A stretch of DNA of 64,000 bases from Scleroderma bovista (taxonomy: Eukaryota > Basidiomycota > Agaricomycetes > Boletales > Sclerodermataceae), in contig JAYMGJ010000457.1 of the NCBI GenBank assembly GCA_037178675.1, positions 1-64,000 on the forward strand. Reading direction: 5' to 3'. This document shows, piece after piece, positions 11,395 to 25,707 of this stretch (its first letter is position 1; the number at the start of each line of letters is the position of its first letter). The position numbers and the translations under genes were made by a program. The notes below the pieces were generated by a model, which worked only from the letters and a program-made list of their open reading frames with translations, was not told the DNA's origin and made no database searches.

Positions 11395-13747
11395 ATGGGT
11401 GGTGATCACAAGTGCCCCGTGTGCCAAGCAACCTTCACCCGTCCCCAGCATGTCGCAAGACACATGCGATCACGTATGTTTCTCTTTGCTCCACTGGCGC
11501 GGGACTGCCACTGCACCACCTCCGTCTCCGCTCTCGCTCTCCTATGCTGACTCCGTCTCCAGACACAGGTGATCGCCCCTACAAGTGCCAGTACTGTGGC
11601 GATCAGTTCGCAAGAAGGTGCGCTTTTCGCCCTCCTGCTCAATCGTTGCACTCATGCTCTTCTCCTCCCAGTGATTTGCTCTCGCGTCACGTCAACAAGT
11701 GCCATGCAAACGAGAAGCCCACTCCAAATGCCGCAGGTGGTCGGCGGAAAGGTTCTGCAGCAGCGTCGCGCGCAACCACCTCCAAGCAAGCTTGCGACCA
11801 GTGTGTGCAGTCCAGTCTCCCCTGCGACGGATCCAATCCTTGTTGTGCGCGACTCATCTCAGCTGCTCTCGAATGAATCGCTCACGCCTCTCTCTAGCAA
11901 AGTGTGTCTCCCGCAAATGCAGGTGCACCTATGTCAAGTTCCATCGCCAAACAGCACCCATTGGTCCTGGCCACCAGGCCCCAAGGTCTTCAGCGTCCAC
12001 CTCACCCATCATCAGCAGCCGCCCCTCTCACTTGGATGATTTGTTCCTCGCACCCCCACCTGCCACCGTACCCAGCATGGCCACCAGCTATTCAGACCCC
12101 ATCATGAGCTCCCAGTTCCCGTTTCATCCAGCATATTCCTCAGCTGAACTCCCCCCCATATCTGCGGGCGACATCAAATATCGGCCCGAAGCCGATCGTG
12201 TCGGTCTTCCCACGTCCACCGCTCCTAACGGGTTCCCTGGTCTGTACACGAACCACTCCCAACAGCCCGCCCAAAGCTGGTATCCCTGGGGGGAGGGCGC
12301 ATCTGCCGCCTCAGCAAGCCTGTTTGATTCAAATCGATATCTGCCTCCATTGGATGACAAGGATTACCACTCTGGTGTTACCCGCACGCAACTTCACTCT
12401 GACGCCTTCGATCCCGATTTCTATGATCCTAATGATATTGTGTCGCCTTACCGCTCGCGACGCCCATCCTTCGATTTCAGCGATAGCAGCAGTGCTTCTC
12501 AATCTGTCCCATCCAGTGCAACGTCCAGCAATGTACATCTCCCGCTTTCAGGCACCGGGGACAGTTTTGACACGGCTTCTGACGATATGCATCGTCAACA
12601 TTCCGCATCCTCGTCGAGCTACCATGTTTCCGAGCCACACCGTGTTGGTTCAGAGGGTGGCTTTTCCAATGCATTTGGTCTCATGTCCATCGAAGACCAA
12701 AACGCAGCTCTTGCCCATCTTCCACAAGATAGTCTCCCCTTTTTCTCCAACATGGGAGGTATCGCACCGCACTCCCCGAACGCGACGCCCATGCCCGCAC
12801 GAGCGTCTTCGCATTCGCAACAAGCTGCCTATTACCGCGACCGCGGCATGTCGCTTCCCGTTCTCCAAACCCCCGGTGCCGAGCTGCGAGACGTCTGGAA
12901 AGCCTGTGTCCGCACGCCGCTCGGTGTCCCAGGGTCCATCGGTCTGGATGGCCACACACCCAACGCCAACGCCAACGCCAACGGCTCAAGTTCACATCAA
13001 CTCCACATGCCCACGTCGCCTTCAGCCCAGCGCAGACGTGTCCGTGTCTCATCGCTGCCCAGTGTCACGCCCACCACCGAACGAGGTCCTCACGGGTCGG
13101 GTGTAGGACAGGGCGACCCGCGTGCCATTCTGCATGGGAACTTTGACGACTTGCAGAGTTACCAGGCAGCTGTGAACGCGCGCAGTCCGTATATGCATTT
13201 GAACTTGGTACCGCGGCGTCGTGGGACGCGACCGTCGCCCGTCACGAACGGGAGTCCTGCGCCGCCCTTGAGTGCAGGTAGCACGGACATGTCGGGCGTT
13301 CCTGGAACGCTGGGATCGGGAGAGGCGGGATCGGGTGCGAGTCGTCCGTCGTCATCGCAGTCGACGTCGTCGCTTGCGCATGCGTTTGGCCCGTTCCCTC
13401 AACAGCCTCAAGCTCAGGCGCAGGCACAGGGGCTCGTGAAGCCTCCACCGTTATCCGGCGCATCGATCTCTCTTCCCGTTCCTTCTATCCACGGCCACGC
13501 GCACGCGCCCGGGCTGCCGCGCAGGCATGCCACCACATCGCGCGAGTCGAGCGTGGGGTCGTCGGATGGGACAGGGGGTGGCAGCTCTGAAGGGGAGGCT
13601 GCGTTTCGACCGTCGTTTAAGCGGTTGGCGTCGCAGACGCTTGGGCCTGCGAGTTCGAAGAGGGCGTTTGTGGAGCGACGGGGGGTGGGGGTGTCAGGGG
13701 ATGCCACGGTTTCGGCGGAGGAGAATGGTGTGCCAGTGGAGTCGTAG
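11395..13747 (+). CDS. Transcription factor with two C2H2 fingers plus a Zn2Cys6 cluster
   Basis: Predicted nuclear DNA-binding regulator of 718 residues. Exons are 11395-11473, 11563-11617, 11672-11844 and 11898-13747, and the phases close exactly. Finger 1 uses C7, C10, H23, H27, and finger 2 uses C35, C38, H51 with C55 or H56. After a basic linker comes a Gal4-type cluster, C86-C89-C96-C102-C105-C112 (CX2CX6CX5CX2CX6C), that appears only after removing the intron 11845-11897. Each zinc module is split by an intron. The remaining 600 residues are low-complexity, rich in Ser, Pro, Gln and Ala, with a short Asn-Ala repeat near 12965-12980, fitting an activation or regulatory region. A large antisense and +1-frame open reading around 12198-13106 is a compositional shadow. 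The target genes cannot be read from the sequence. Confidence 0.88.
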
Positions 13748-14694
13748 GAGGGTATGGTCTAATTGTTATCTGTGCCCTAAGTGGGCACATATAGATGCGG
13801 GTGTCACAGGGCAAAAATGCATTTTCGCGCGACGGTACGTTTTTACCGTATATTATCAAAGGAACATCATCATCATGCCGTTTTATTACTTTTCCACCAA
13901 CCAACCAACCACCTTTCTTCGAATTTCCCCCATCCCCTTTCATATCTCGGTAATACATACATGGTGCAGTGGCTTTGACGCGTTTTTTTCTTTACTGCAC
14001 AAACATGGGCGGTTTCTTTTTTTTTACCCTAATCGCGGAGGTCACCGTATCACCCAAGGCTGATGCAGCGGCTTCTACCTTTTACCCCCTTCTTTGCGTT
14101 TTATGTAAACTACCTTTTCTTCCAGAGACTCGTCAGTGACATTGTAGTCTCGATATGCGCAGATTTCTCTCTCTTTTGTTATACCTAGTAGTAACTAGCT
14201 AGTTAGCATCAATCAAAGTTTTCGATTCTTTACCCCTTACGAGGCACGTTCATTTATCAGTGGAGCCCGAGACACGGAGAGAGTAGCGGATAATTTCCGC
14301 TCTGCGATCGCACGTATGACGGCTGTGAAAAAATGGTATTGGCAATGGAGATTATGAAGGGAACAACCGCATCAATAATTGCCAACGCATGTTTGTCTGG
14401 CGTATGCATCCCTAGACGCGATCGTATCATTGTGAGTGACCGTCTAGTCTTTTGTTCTGTGTATGATATGTAGTGATATATTTCTTTCGGGCTTCTATTT
14501 CCGGGCCAAGCTGCTCGGTTGCAAAGTACATGTCAGTTCGAACTTCGCGACGTCATTCCCCATTTCAAGCCAGCCAGCCAAGCCGGTGCGGATGCATTTC
14601 AAGCGGACTATACTATTCGTATGATCGGATCCATTCATATCCCAAGTTAACGTCGTTTCCTTCCTCCATCACACTATCGTCGGCCTGCCTCTCC
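13748..14694. other. Intergenic region between zinc-finger factor and GH79
   Basis: About 950 bp, AT-richer than the flanking genes. It must hold the 3' UTR of the upstream factor and the promoter of the GH79 gene. The open frame of the GH79 first exon extends upstream to 14473 without a better start codon. I see no RNA gene or repeat. Confidence 0.5.
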
Positions 14695-16941
14695 ATGATG
14701 GCGCCTTCACGTCGCTCGTTTGTATGTCGGTTTTCCGCGGCTGCCCTTGCTGGCAGGTGCCCCGGGCAAATCCCTTCTTTTTGTTTATTTTTTTGGGCGC
14801 TCTTCACCCTTTTCTCGAACACACACGCACTACCATCGTCATCACTGGCACCCGTAGCCGTGACGCCTCCGCAGAATGCGCACGCTGCGACGTCCGCTGT
14901 CGTGGTGCAGGATAACTTCCTCGGAATATCGTTCGAACTCAACTCGTTCGATACATTATGTGCGTGCCATTTTCCGCCATCAAAACCTTATGGGCTAAAT
15001 CCAAACGAATACATATGTGATTCCCTCCCTCCTCCCAAAAAAAACGTCCATGGTGTTTTTTGCTGTTTTGGATACGCATGTCGACCCACCGCAGGGGGCA
15101 AATCACCACAACAAATGCCTATCCCTATCCAAAACTACCTCGCCAACCTCCGCGCACGCATCCACTCCCCCCTCCGTATCCGCATCGGCGGCAACAGCAT
15201 GGACAGCTCCACCTACGTGTCCAACCAGACAGACATGATCGTCCTCACCGATCCGAACGCGTATTTCAACGACGTGCCTGTCGATTTCGGACCTGCCTTT
15301 TTCGAGGTGCTCAATGCGATGGCGGATATCGTCGGCGAGATGCAGTTTATGATCACGCTGAGTATGCAGCATCCGCAGAATGATACGGACGTGATTGATC
15401 TTGCGAAGGCGGGGAGGGATATGCTTGGGAGTAGGCTTGATTCGATGCTTTTGGGGAATGTATGAGGGCGTGTGCATTTTGGTCGTTTGTTCTGACCCTG
15501 CCTCTTTCGGTTTCCAGGAACCGGACTTGTACGCAGGGCATGGTACGAGAGCAAACTATACGATACAGGACTACGTATGTGGTGACGCCTGAGCGCGCGT
15601 AGTCGGTCTGACTGGTTCTCTTCTTAGATTCCGGAGATTGGAGAAGTGCTCGACGATCTGCGGAACTCGCCATACGGAAATTTGATACCCAAAACCATCA
15701 TCGGAGGGCCCACTATATGCTGCTCTTGGTAGGCCGGTTTCTCTGGCTGATTCTGGTAGAATTCCTTCGAGCGGTTGTGTTCTTTAGGAATCTCTCCGAC
15801 GTGCTCGATGCTGGCCTGACACAATACCCATACAAATACTACACGCTACAACACTACCCTACGCACACCTGTAATGGTCCCAATGCAAAAAACACCAACA
15901 TAACTTATTTCGTTTCCCACACCAATGGTGAGTCCCCAACAGCCACGTTCCAACCTCGGTGCATTCAAAAGCTGTTCGTTGCAGTTCCGGTGTTTGCGCA
16001 ATGGCAAAGCAAGGGAATTCAGATGGGACGAAGTGCTAACGTTCCAGTCCTTATGACCGAGTACAATTCAGTCTCGTGCGGTGGGTCGAATGTCTCTGAT
16101 ACGGTAAGTAGACGCGTTTCTGTGTTCGCCTACGTTTATCTCTTAAACCTTCGCGCTGCTGATCTACATGCTGGCTACATAGTTCGCCGCAGCCTTGTGG
16201 GCCGTCGACGTTGCGCTTGGATTTGCATCGTATGGACTAAGCGCCGCATACCTCCACACGCGCGAGTACCAAGTATTATACAACCTTTTCGATCCCGCGA
16301 CGCCCTCCGACTCCATGCAACCCGGCTGGCGCACCGGCTCACCGTACTATTCCGCCCTTTTGCTCTCGGAAACGTTCCCGCAGGGCGGTGTCGTCGTCCT
16401 CGACCTCAACCTCGACAACTCGATATCCAACGCCGCAGCGACCGTCGCCGGCTATGCGCTCTACGGCCAGAACGGAACCGTATGCGAGCGGCTCGTGCTG
16501 ATCAATTTCGGCGACGACGCGGGGACACCACGCAACTTTTCGCTCGCGCCCGGGATCGCACATTCTGCTGGCGTGCGCCTCCTCGCGGCTCCTAGTATCG
16601 CAGAAACGACGCAGATTGCGTGGGCAGGTCAGATTGTCGGACGGAATGGCGAGCTGGAGGGAAAGCAGAGTACGCAGTACTACACCGGGTGTGCGAATGG
16701 TTGCAATATCAATGTTCCTGGACCTGGGGCGGCGCTGGTACTACTCGGCGACACCGAGGGTAACTCGTCATTCTATGTTGGGAATTCAACGGTGGCGGGT
16801 ATCGTCGGGTTTCAGAATGGGAGTATGGGCGTTCCGGAGGGGTCGAGCTCCTCCGCACCCAAGACGTTTGGTGGGCATGAATGGGCACGGGTGTGGACGA
16901 CGACAGCGGGAGTGTTGGCTGTTTTGCATGCCTTGTTTTGA
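14695..16941 (+). CDS. Glycoside hydrolase family 79 (beta-glucuronidase/heparanase-like), secreted
   Basis: Predicted extracellular or wall-anchored retaining beta-glucuronidase-type enzyme that would cleave glucuronic acid from glycans such as arabinogalactan or glucuronoxylan side chains. Exons 14695-14959, 15095-15459, 15518-15574, 15628-15728, 15788-15927, 15985-16103 and 16183-16941 give 601 residues. A hydrophobic segment (FCLFFWALFTLF) before ALPSSS looks like a signal peptide, although two adjacent ATGs (14695, 14698) are possible. LSF/ISFELNSFD, LRIRIGGNSMDSSTY and the later VPVLMTEYNS block are family hallmarks; the glutamate of MTEYNS is a plausible catalytic nucleophile (inferred). 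Intron 1 (135 nt) is a multiple of three and open, so an isoform retaining it would stay in frame. The C-terminus is a short hydrophobic tail (VLAVLHALF) after a Ser-rich stretch, suggesting a GPI anchor. Confidence 0.87.
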
Positions 16942-17622
16942 CGAGGGGGACTCATTTTCCAGAGTCGATCACCGGAGAACGTTCGCTCACATTTTACATA
17001 CTGCATTGGACGCCGTCGAACCGTGTACCACTTCGCATTACTGCATCGGAACTCTTATACCAGTCTACTAGCTTAATATCCAGCGACATTTTCGTTTCAC
17101 TTGGGGGATGACCTAATGCATCATAGAATAAAAGGTGGCTATGCATAGTATACATTGTGGGGGTTTCTCGAACGAGAAAAAAGACTAACGGAAGAAGAAC
17201 CAAAACCGTTGCACGAGGACGAAGGGGAAAAAAATTAAAGGCACGTTGGAATATAGCATAGCCGGGAGGGGGAAAAAAAAAAACAAGACCATGACAGATG
17301 AGGGGGTATGAATGCTTGACGTTCTACTCTGGAAAAGGGAGCAAGGGTAACGCAATGATGATGAAAGCGAGATGAGCCGATCGACAGCAGGAACAAGAAA
17401 AAGCAAACGCAAAGCGATACGTATGTGGGATGGATGTTAGCAAGATCATAGCAGAAGGTAAACCCAGAGGTGAGATAGCGATGGGAGCCTAGCAAAGGTA
17501 TATGTAATGCATGTAAGAAAAGAAACCACGCCAACGCAGCACGACGCTAGGGCTATCGAGACAGATATGATCGTCTCAACGCACACGAATAACAAGAGGG
17601 GGCCTGGAGTCGAACGGAGAAT
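16942..17622. other. Convergent 3' region (GH79 / forkhead)
   Basis: About 680 bp between two convergent stop codons. It contains A-rich runs near 17221-17285 and no open frame with recognisable content. It is expected to hold the two 3' UTRs. Confidence 0.5.
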
Positions 17623-19780
<2,158 letters not shown>

Positions 19781-20797
19781 GAAATCTTTGTTCTATCCAT
19801 GGTCATGACATCAAAAATAATGGCGGACCCACATCACCAAACATAACGAAAACACAACACCGCAATATGTCGCGAGACATGTCCGGTTCGCGCGACGCGT
19901 CGAATGACATTCAGTCCACGTGATATAATAACACAAGAAAGGAAAACGTCAGTCCCGGCACAATCCGAAAAAAGGTTCTCACAGTGACGTACGATGGGGC
20001 GTAGTGTGGCGAGAAAGGAACCAGTAGAAGAGAAAGATGAACGGGTATGGGAGCAGGTAAAGGGCGGAGGCTTCTGTGGTGAGGAAGAGACAACTGAGTG
20101 GGCTTTTCTGGGTGTCCATCATGTTGGGCGGGCCCCCCCCTTTTATCCACCAGGTTAGCGGTTGCATGCTGTAGCTGACACACCAGAAAAAATACCATAC
20201 CAGGTAAAAAGGTGCTGTGGCGGGAAACTGATCAAGGGCAATCCAAGCCCTTGATTGCCTCCGAATAAGGTTGGCCGTGGGAATGTCACATGTAAGCTCC
20301 CTTTGCAGTGGACGCTTATTTGAGCCGCTGGTAGGGAAAGCCTTTCATGGTAATTCGGTGTGGCTGTATCCTCCATGTGCAAGAAACTACCTTTGAGAGT
20401 AATTATGCTGGATTGCGTCGGGCATACTTTTGAAAAAGTACCACATTTGGAAAGACTGGGTTGCCTGTTTTAGGGCGGCGGGCTCGCGACGTGCGCAGCG
20501 AATGGTGTTTTATGGTCTGACTGCCTCCGCTTCACTTTCCGTGAGGCGCGGCCACCCAGAACGGTCATCCGCCCCGGATAGGACCCGAGGGACTCGAAAT
20601 GAATTGTAGGCACCGGGAATGTACACAAATGCACAGACAGTGGGTGTCCGTCAAAGAACCAAGAAAACGTGAAGCCTTCAAGTTCTCATCACCGGGCATT
20701 TCCGACAATGAATGTCGGCATGTCTGCGTATCTGCTCCGTCCCTGGGCAAATACACTATTATTGCAAAATTGGTAGACAGCTTTTCAGGTTACTCTA
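19781..20797. other. Intergenic region upstream of forkhead gene
   Basis: About 1 kb, presumably the forkhead promoter plus the 3' UTR of THG1. Short open frames on both strands have no recognisable content. I see no repeat or RNA gene. Confidence 0.5.
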
Positions 20798-21898
20798 TCA
20801 GCTTGCGAGGATATATGGTCTCTCTGCCCAAAATTCGTCTCCAATGATATCACAATGCAACACCGCGACACCGGTCTTGGCCCTTCCCCCTCTCTTCGGT
20901 GCCACGGTGGCTGTTTCATTTGGCACTTGTGGGACCAAAAATTGTTCGGAACTGTCATCCCGTGGATTCGTGGGTGTTTCAGGCAACTCCATCGAGTGTG
21001 AGACACATAGATTGGCCAGATCGCGATAAAGAGATACATACCACCTGCCGTACAATGACGCTTCCCTTTCTGAATCTCGGCGAGATGTCATTGTAGTTGA
21101 TGTTGAATTCCTTGAACAGAATTTCGTGCTTCGTAGCGGAGACAGTGCCCTGGTAACGCGTTAGAGTGGTTGGATCAACAGATATGACAACCTCTACCCT
21201 GAGCGTGGCGTGTGCCTCTGTCGTCGTCTTCCCCCCTTGTTGCACGAGGGCCCAAAATACCGTGTTGTACATATTATTGATGTGTGCTGGACGCTGCCCA
21301 GCTGAGTATCAAGTATGAAGACAATATCGGGTCACCGCTTACAGTCTGCTTGTCGCCAGGCGAAGTAGTCGCGGATCGATCGCTCGTCTGGATATACTAC
21401 GATACGGCCATCAAACGAGGGTGGATACCGCATCGAGGTATTGGGAAAATATTTCGGCCAGTGGAACACGTAACAGGAGGTAAAGTACGACGCGAGGGTG
21501 GTTAATATTTTTGCATGTCGACGATTATACAGGTTCGTCGACTTTCGGAGGAGGAAGCTACGGTATATCCAGTCATCCATGTGACGTCTTTGTGACTGCA
21601 GATCTCACCTAAACTCGTCTGATTCCCCGAATGCGAGGACGATGTCCTTGTATTCGGACATGACGTCTTTCGCTGCATGATCCATGAGCTGCAGCGCACG
21701 CTCGTCGTTGGGCTTTGCGAATCCGTGCTCCTCGGAGAACCTGTGCACGAGCAAGCACTAAGAGATCGGGAACCCCGGACGCACCTACGCTTACCGATGA
21801 AAAGAATGGCCATCCAATCTGCACATCAAAAAGCATCCAGGCAGCAGTGGATCTGGTATCTCGTAGTTTCGGACGTAGGCATACTTTGAGTTTGCCAT
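20798..21898 (-). CDS. THG1: tRNA-His guanylyltransferase
   Basis: Adds the essential extra guanosine (G-1) to the 5' end of tRNA-His, the identity element for histidyl-tRNA synthetase. Minus-strand exons are 21898-21795, 21740-21609, 21557-21343, 21286-21198, 21149-about 21042 and about 20986-20798, giving about 278 residues, normal for the family. The start is [13 protein letters not shown]. The metal-binding positions are conserved and even share human numbering: D29-G30 in RLDGHSFHR and D76 in FGESDEF. Other hallmarks are [16 protein letters not shown], the HINN motif, and FWALVQQGG. The 48-nt intron 21197-21150 is a multiple of three, so an unspliced reading stays open, but removing it restores the family spacing. 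The last splice junction is the least certain. It ends [12 protein letters not shown]. It is divergent from the gene at 22197. Confidence 0.93.
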
Positions 21899-22196
21899 TT
21901 CTTCCTTGATCGTTGTAGCGTCACTGCTATGAAGCGTGGGGTGTCCTTTTTAAGGACTCGTGGGATGTGCTCCGCTCGTTCCGTGACTTGGCTCTGACCA
22001 CAACCACACCCATCACACGAGGCAAAGCAGCAGACGAGAGCCTCGCACGCAAGAAACACAGCCCACAGAGCCAGCTGAACGAGGGCCCTTGCTTTCGTAG
22101 TTTACCACCCACGTTTGACCGTAAGCCTACCCCACTCACCCCTCACCCAACCGACGCCTATTCCCCGTTAGCGATCCTGTGCACCGTTTTCTCGCC
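21899..22196. promoter_or_regulatory. Shared divergent promoter region (THG1 / acidic protein)
   Basis: Only 298 bp separate the start codons of two divergently transcribed genes, so both promoters and 5' UTRs must lie here. A CpG-containing, moderately GC-rich segment with no obvious TATA box is seen. Bidirectional regulation is inferred from spacing alone. Confidence 0.5.
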
Positions 22197-23033
22197 ATGA
22201 GTACCGGCGCAGCTGTCCCAAATTCCCCATACTCCTCCTACTTTAGACGGCGCATCATCGGACGTGCTTCGTCTCCGCCAACATGGGCATGCTATGAGCA
22301 GATCCCATATGACAACGATGACGACGACGACGACGATTACAGTGATAGTCAGTCCGAGGACATCTCATGCTCCGAAGATGGAGAGGACTGCGGGCGTCGG
22401 TCCGGAAGTGATCCTGATGGCGACAGCCAATGTCGTCGCGGTGTCGAAGAAAGACAAGATGATACACAGAATATGGAGATTGATCAGAGTGCTTGTGAGG
22501 GCGACAACAAGAATGACAGCAACAACGAGAAGACAGATAGCACATCGTCTCCCATACTGCCGCCACTGCTGAAGAAGGACGCAAAGGGAAAGCAGCGTGC
22601 TGTCGATCCAGAGCCAGAGCCGACGAAGAGAAGGCACCGCAGGAGGGAACGCAGGCCAACGCACACGCTCCGCCCTATACTTACGATCCAGAAGAGCCAG
22701 GGATTTGTGTGGAACCAGGTTCGATTTCCTATTCTCGCGTCTCTGTATTCCCGAAACCATCTGAATTGACATCTATCATGCAGGACTTGTTTGTTCCTCC
22801 ATACATCAAGGACCGATGTACGTGCCTCCTTTTATTGTTCTTGGTATTCAGCTAAACGTATTTGATGTTGCCCTTACTCGTGCTGTTACCCAGATGTAGC
22901 ATCAACTTCACCTCCAGGGTCTAGGGGCTTTGTCTCCAACTCCTGGTCTACGACATCGTCCATAACAGATTACGAAGTCGAGGTTGTGGAGATTCGTGTG
23001 AGGGACGATGAGCTCTACGACATTATTCCCTAA
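22197..23033 (+). CDS. Acidic, low-complexity protein of unknown function
   Basis: I do not recognise this 231-residue protein. Exons 22197-22718, 22784-22817 and 22894-23033 close in phase. An aromatic N-terminus (PYSSYFRRRIIGRASSP) is followed by a run of eight Asp in PYDNDDDDDDDYSD, an Asp/Glu/Ser-rich middle with Cys scattered in it, a basic patch (KRRHRRRERRP), then a short folded-looking C-terminal part, FVWNQDLFVPPYIKDRYVAS, and a tail ending VRDDELYDIIP. The basic patch could be a nuclear localisation signal. Splicing of the tiny 34-nt exon is supported by the exact frame closure. Similar Agaricomycete hypothetical proteins probably exist, but function is open. Confidence 0.7.
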
Positions 23034-23389
23034 ATTTCCCTTTGCATTTCCCCCATTCTATACTACCTCCACATCACGGATCAAGCTCATCCTTATCCTC
23101 CACCGCTGTTTCCTTGTACGCTTGGCATAGTATCACATCTTTCGCCCACTTTTTCCTTGTTCAATTTCTCTCTCTCCAAGTTGGAACTTTTTTTCACGAC
23201 TCCGTCAACCGCCAAAGGGGCAAAGATGAGGTGTTTTTAATGACTGCTGCCCACGGCGAGATAGTAGATACAATGATGTACAGTGAATCCTTGCAATTCA
23301 TACATACAAATATTACTCTGCTGCCCTCTTTCATGTCCTGTCTCGTCTTAGTACCGCACACTAAATCCTTTGGTGGATCAGTGATCGCG
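23034..23389. other. Convergent 3' region
   Basis: 356 bp between the stop of the acidic protein and the stop of UBP8. It consists of T/C-rich 3' UTR-like sequence; no further gene is seen. Confidence 0.5.
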
Positions 23390-25707
23390 TTAATCCTCAG
23401 CGATTGTCGCCATGAGCGCATCATCCACCTCCCTATCCACATCCTTTACACGCGCCTTCTCACGCATTTTCTCTTGTTCCTGCTCCTTGACGATATCTTT
23501 ATCACGCGCGACACGATAGGTGGGCTTCATGTGAGGCTTGTAGTCGAGGTGACGTTTGACATAAAAGCACATGTAGGCATTGGAGCTGAGGCAGGCACCC
23601 AGGCTGGACAGTGTTACTCTGGCAATGTGTAACTTGATCAGCTGTGTCCCAGTTTACATGCTAAGAGACTCACTTGTCGTCGTCAAAGCGGTACCACTGC
23701 TCACACCAAGCATGATCAGAACAAACGGATATAAACAGTTCGCACTGCACCACGCACCTCGTCTTGGAGGCGTGCAAAGTTGGTGTAGTGTCCGTTTTCC
23801 ATTTGACCTTCGTGGTTGATAACCGCGAAGAGGTCGTATTCGTACATGGCATCCGGGCCAGGATATCTACAGAGTCAGCAGCGAGTGCGGTTGAGACGCG
23901 TGGGGGCATATGACAACACATACATTGGCTCGTTGTCTTTCCCTTGCAGTTTCGCTGCAAGAGTAGTATAAGGTGCCATGTTGATTGTAAGCGGGAACAG
24001 GACAGGGGTGTCGATCTTTTGTGGTGTACCCTTGGAGACTGTCTTATGCTCAAAGCGCTACACATGTTCATTCCAGTGTTTCGGTGCGGTCTAGGTAGAC
24101 GAAACAGGTGTGACGAACCTTGAACTGGAAGCTCAGCACAGGAGGGAGTTTTCGGATGCTGAGACGTTTGACAGCCTCGTGAGTTGGTTTGGCGCATTTC
24201 TTACAGGTATACTCCTTGCCCAACTTCTCTGGCTTCGTGTACCTAAAATCCACCACACCATCAAAATACAAACCAAAGCGCAAACCAAACACGATTAAGC
24301 TCATCATAATAGCAGCAAAACACTGCAATTAGCGCACCTGCGCAGACACCCAGCAAGGGTACTTTGCTTCTCTGTTCCGGGATTTCTCAGCTCGAGACTA
24401 ATATCAAGCACGGGGTCAACAGCGTGGCTGACGTTCCCACACCGCTCGCACGTCACTTCGCTCTGCAGCGATCCCGCAAACGTCTGATGTACGATACAAT
24501 TGCACGAGATACTCGTCGACCCACGACACGTTTCGTGAATCTGATTTAACGCGGTGATAAAAAGCTCGTGGGCGTCTTGCTGAGCGTATCCCGATACTTC
24601 TGCTGAGACCTTCCACATTGTGGCTAGGAAAGATGTGGGACCAAATGGTGCTGTGGAAGTGGAATATATCTGATTACGGGATGGGTCGATGCAAGAGAGA
24701 ACACATGCGATATGGGTCACCCACCTCTGTAAATAGTTGGTCCATCTCGCAACAAATGCAATCTGTGTGTTTGCATAACCGGCTGTTGTGGCGATCGCCG
24801 AGGAAGTAGTTACGAAGAAGGGGGTTGTGGATGAAGGCTTGTAGAACGACGTTAAGGAAGCAAGTCTGCCCCAGGTTTAGGAGCCCGCGACGACCTAAGT
24901 GTAGATCCGTGCCCCAAGCACTAAGCCGATGCGAGTGGAGTTGTATACTAAAACACACCTTGACATGGGAGGATCGAGGCAGTCTTGAGCGATGCGACTT
25001 CACTGGCGGTCGGTGTCCATGGCTGGTATGGTTCACGTATCCGCTTAGCCACTAGGGGTCACATGTTCAGTGCGCAGAATATTAAAGAGGGAGATGTCGA
25101 GCACCCTGAAATTGCGTTTGTTTTTCTTCTACCAAAAGTATCGTAGAGAGATGCAAGCCATCGATCTCGGCGTCATAGATGAAGTTTTCACATTCGGCGC
25201 AAAACAGGGTGCCGGATTTCGTGTCGACGCCTGGAAGAAGCGCATAGGGTATCGGGGCGTCAGCGGAAACACGCCGGAAAAGAACAGTACGCACAGAAAG
25301 GATGTCCAGATTCTATCAGGTGAGAGGCTATGTGTTCCCCTGTCCAGCATCCTGCAAACGAGCACGAGAGGCATGCGAACGGGCGTGACAGCGTCCGATG
25401 GCAAGTATCGCATGACGGAGCCGCAACCTGTCGGGAACGGATAAATCCCAACGGTACCGTAACATCACAGTTAGCATACCCTTCTTCGCTTTGCTGGGGG
25501 CGTTGAAATGGCGTCCTGAGTCCTCTGTGCATGCCACGCGACGACGGTCTTGTACTTAGTTTTGAACACCGCCGCTGTAGAGGGATCTCCGAGTGCAGCG
25601 CCAATGTGAGTGCAGCCAGTGTCTGTGCCAGCGCTGGTCAATGTACCTGGCAGATGACGGTGGTCCTCTCCGAAGAGTGCATTCTGTGTACCGTCGGATG
25701 TAGACAT
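23390..25707 (-). CDS. UBP8: SAGA-type ubiquitin hydrolase Ubp8/USP22
   Basis: Cysteine protease of the SAGA co-activator deubiquitinating module, removing ubiquitin from histone H2B. Multi-exon on the minus strand. The provisional ATG is at 25707, because the longer frame above it has no ATG. The N-terminal UBP zinc finger starts CTHIGAALG and continues CDTCHRTLSRPFACLSC...HLIESGHPF and SGTLFCAECENFIYD. The catalytic domain carries the Cys box GLLNLGQTCFLN near 24880, a CXXC zinc pair (CERCGN) with a second (CKKCAKP), and the His box ENGHYTNFAR near 23800. The final exon is reached by an AA|A junction that reads KVTLSSLGACLSSNAYMCF and ends at 23390 with a Lys/Glu-rich tail. Individual exon ends were read only partly. 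No disabling change is seen. Confidence 0.92.

Noticed and set aside
12198..13106. 302-codon frame overlapping the zinc-finger factor
   Set aside because: +1 shadow of the long exon 11898-13747. Its composition lacks domain features, and the factor's frame and splicing are consistent.
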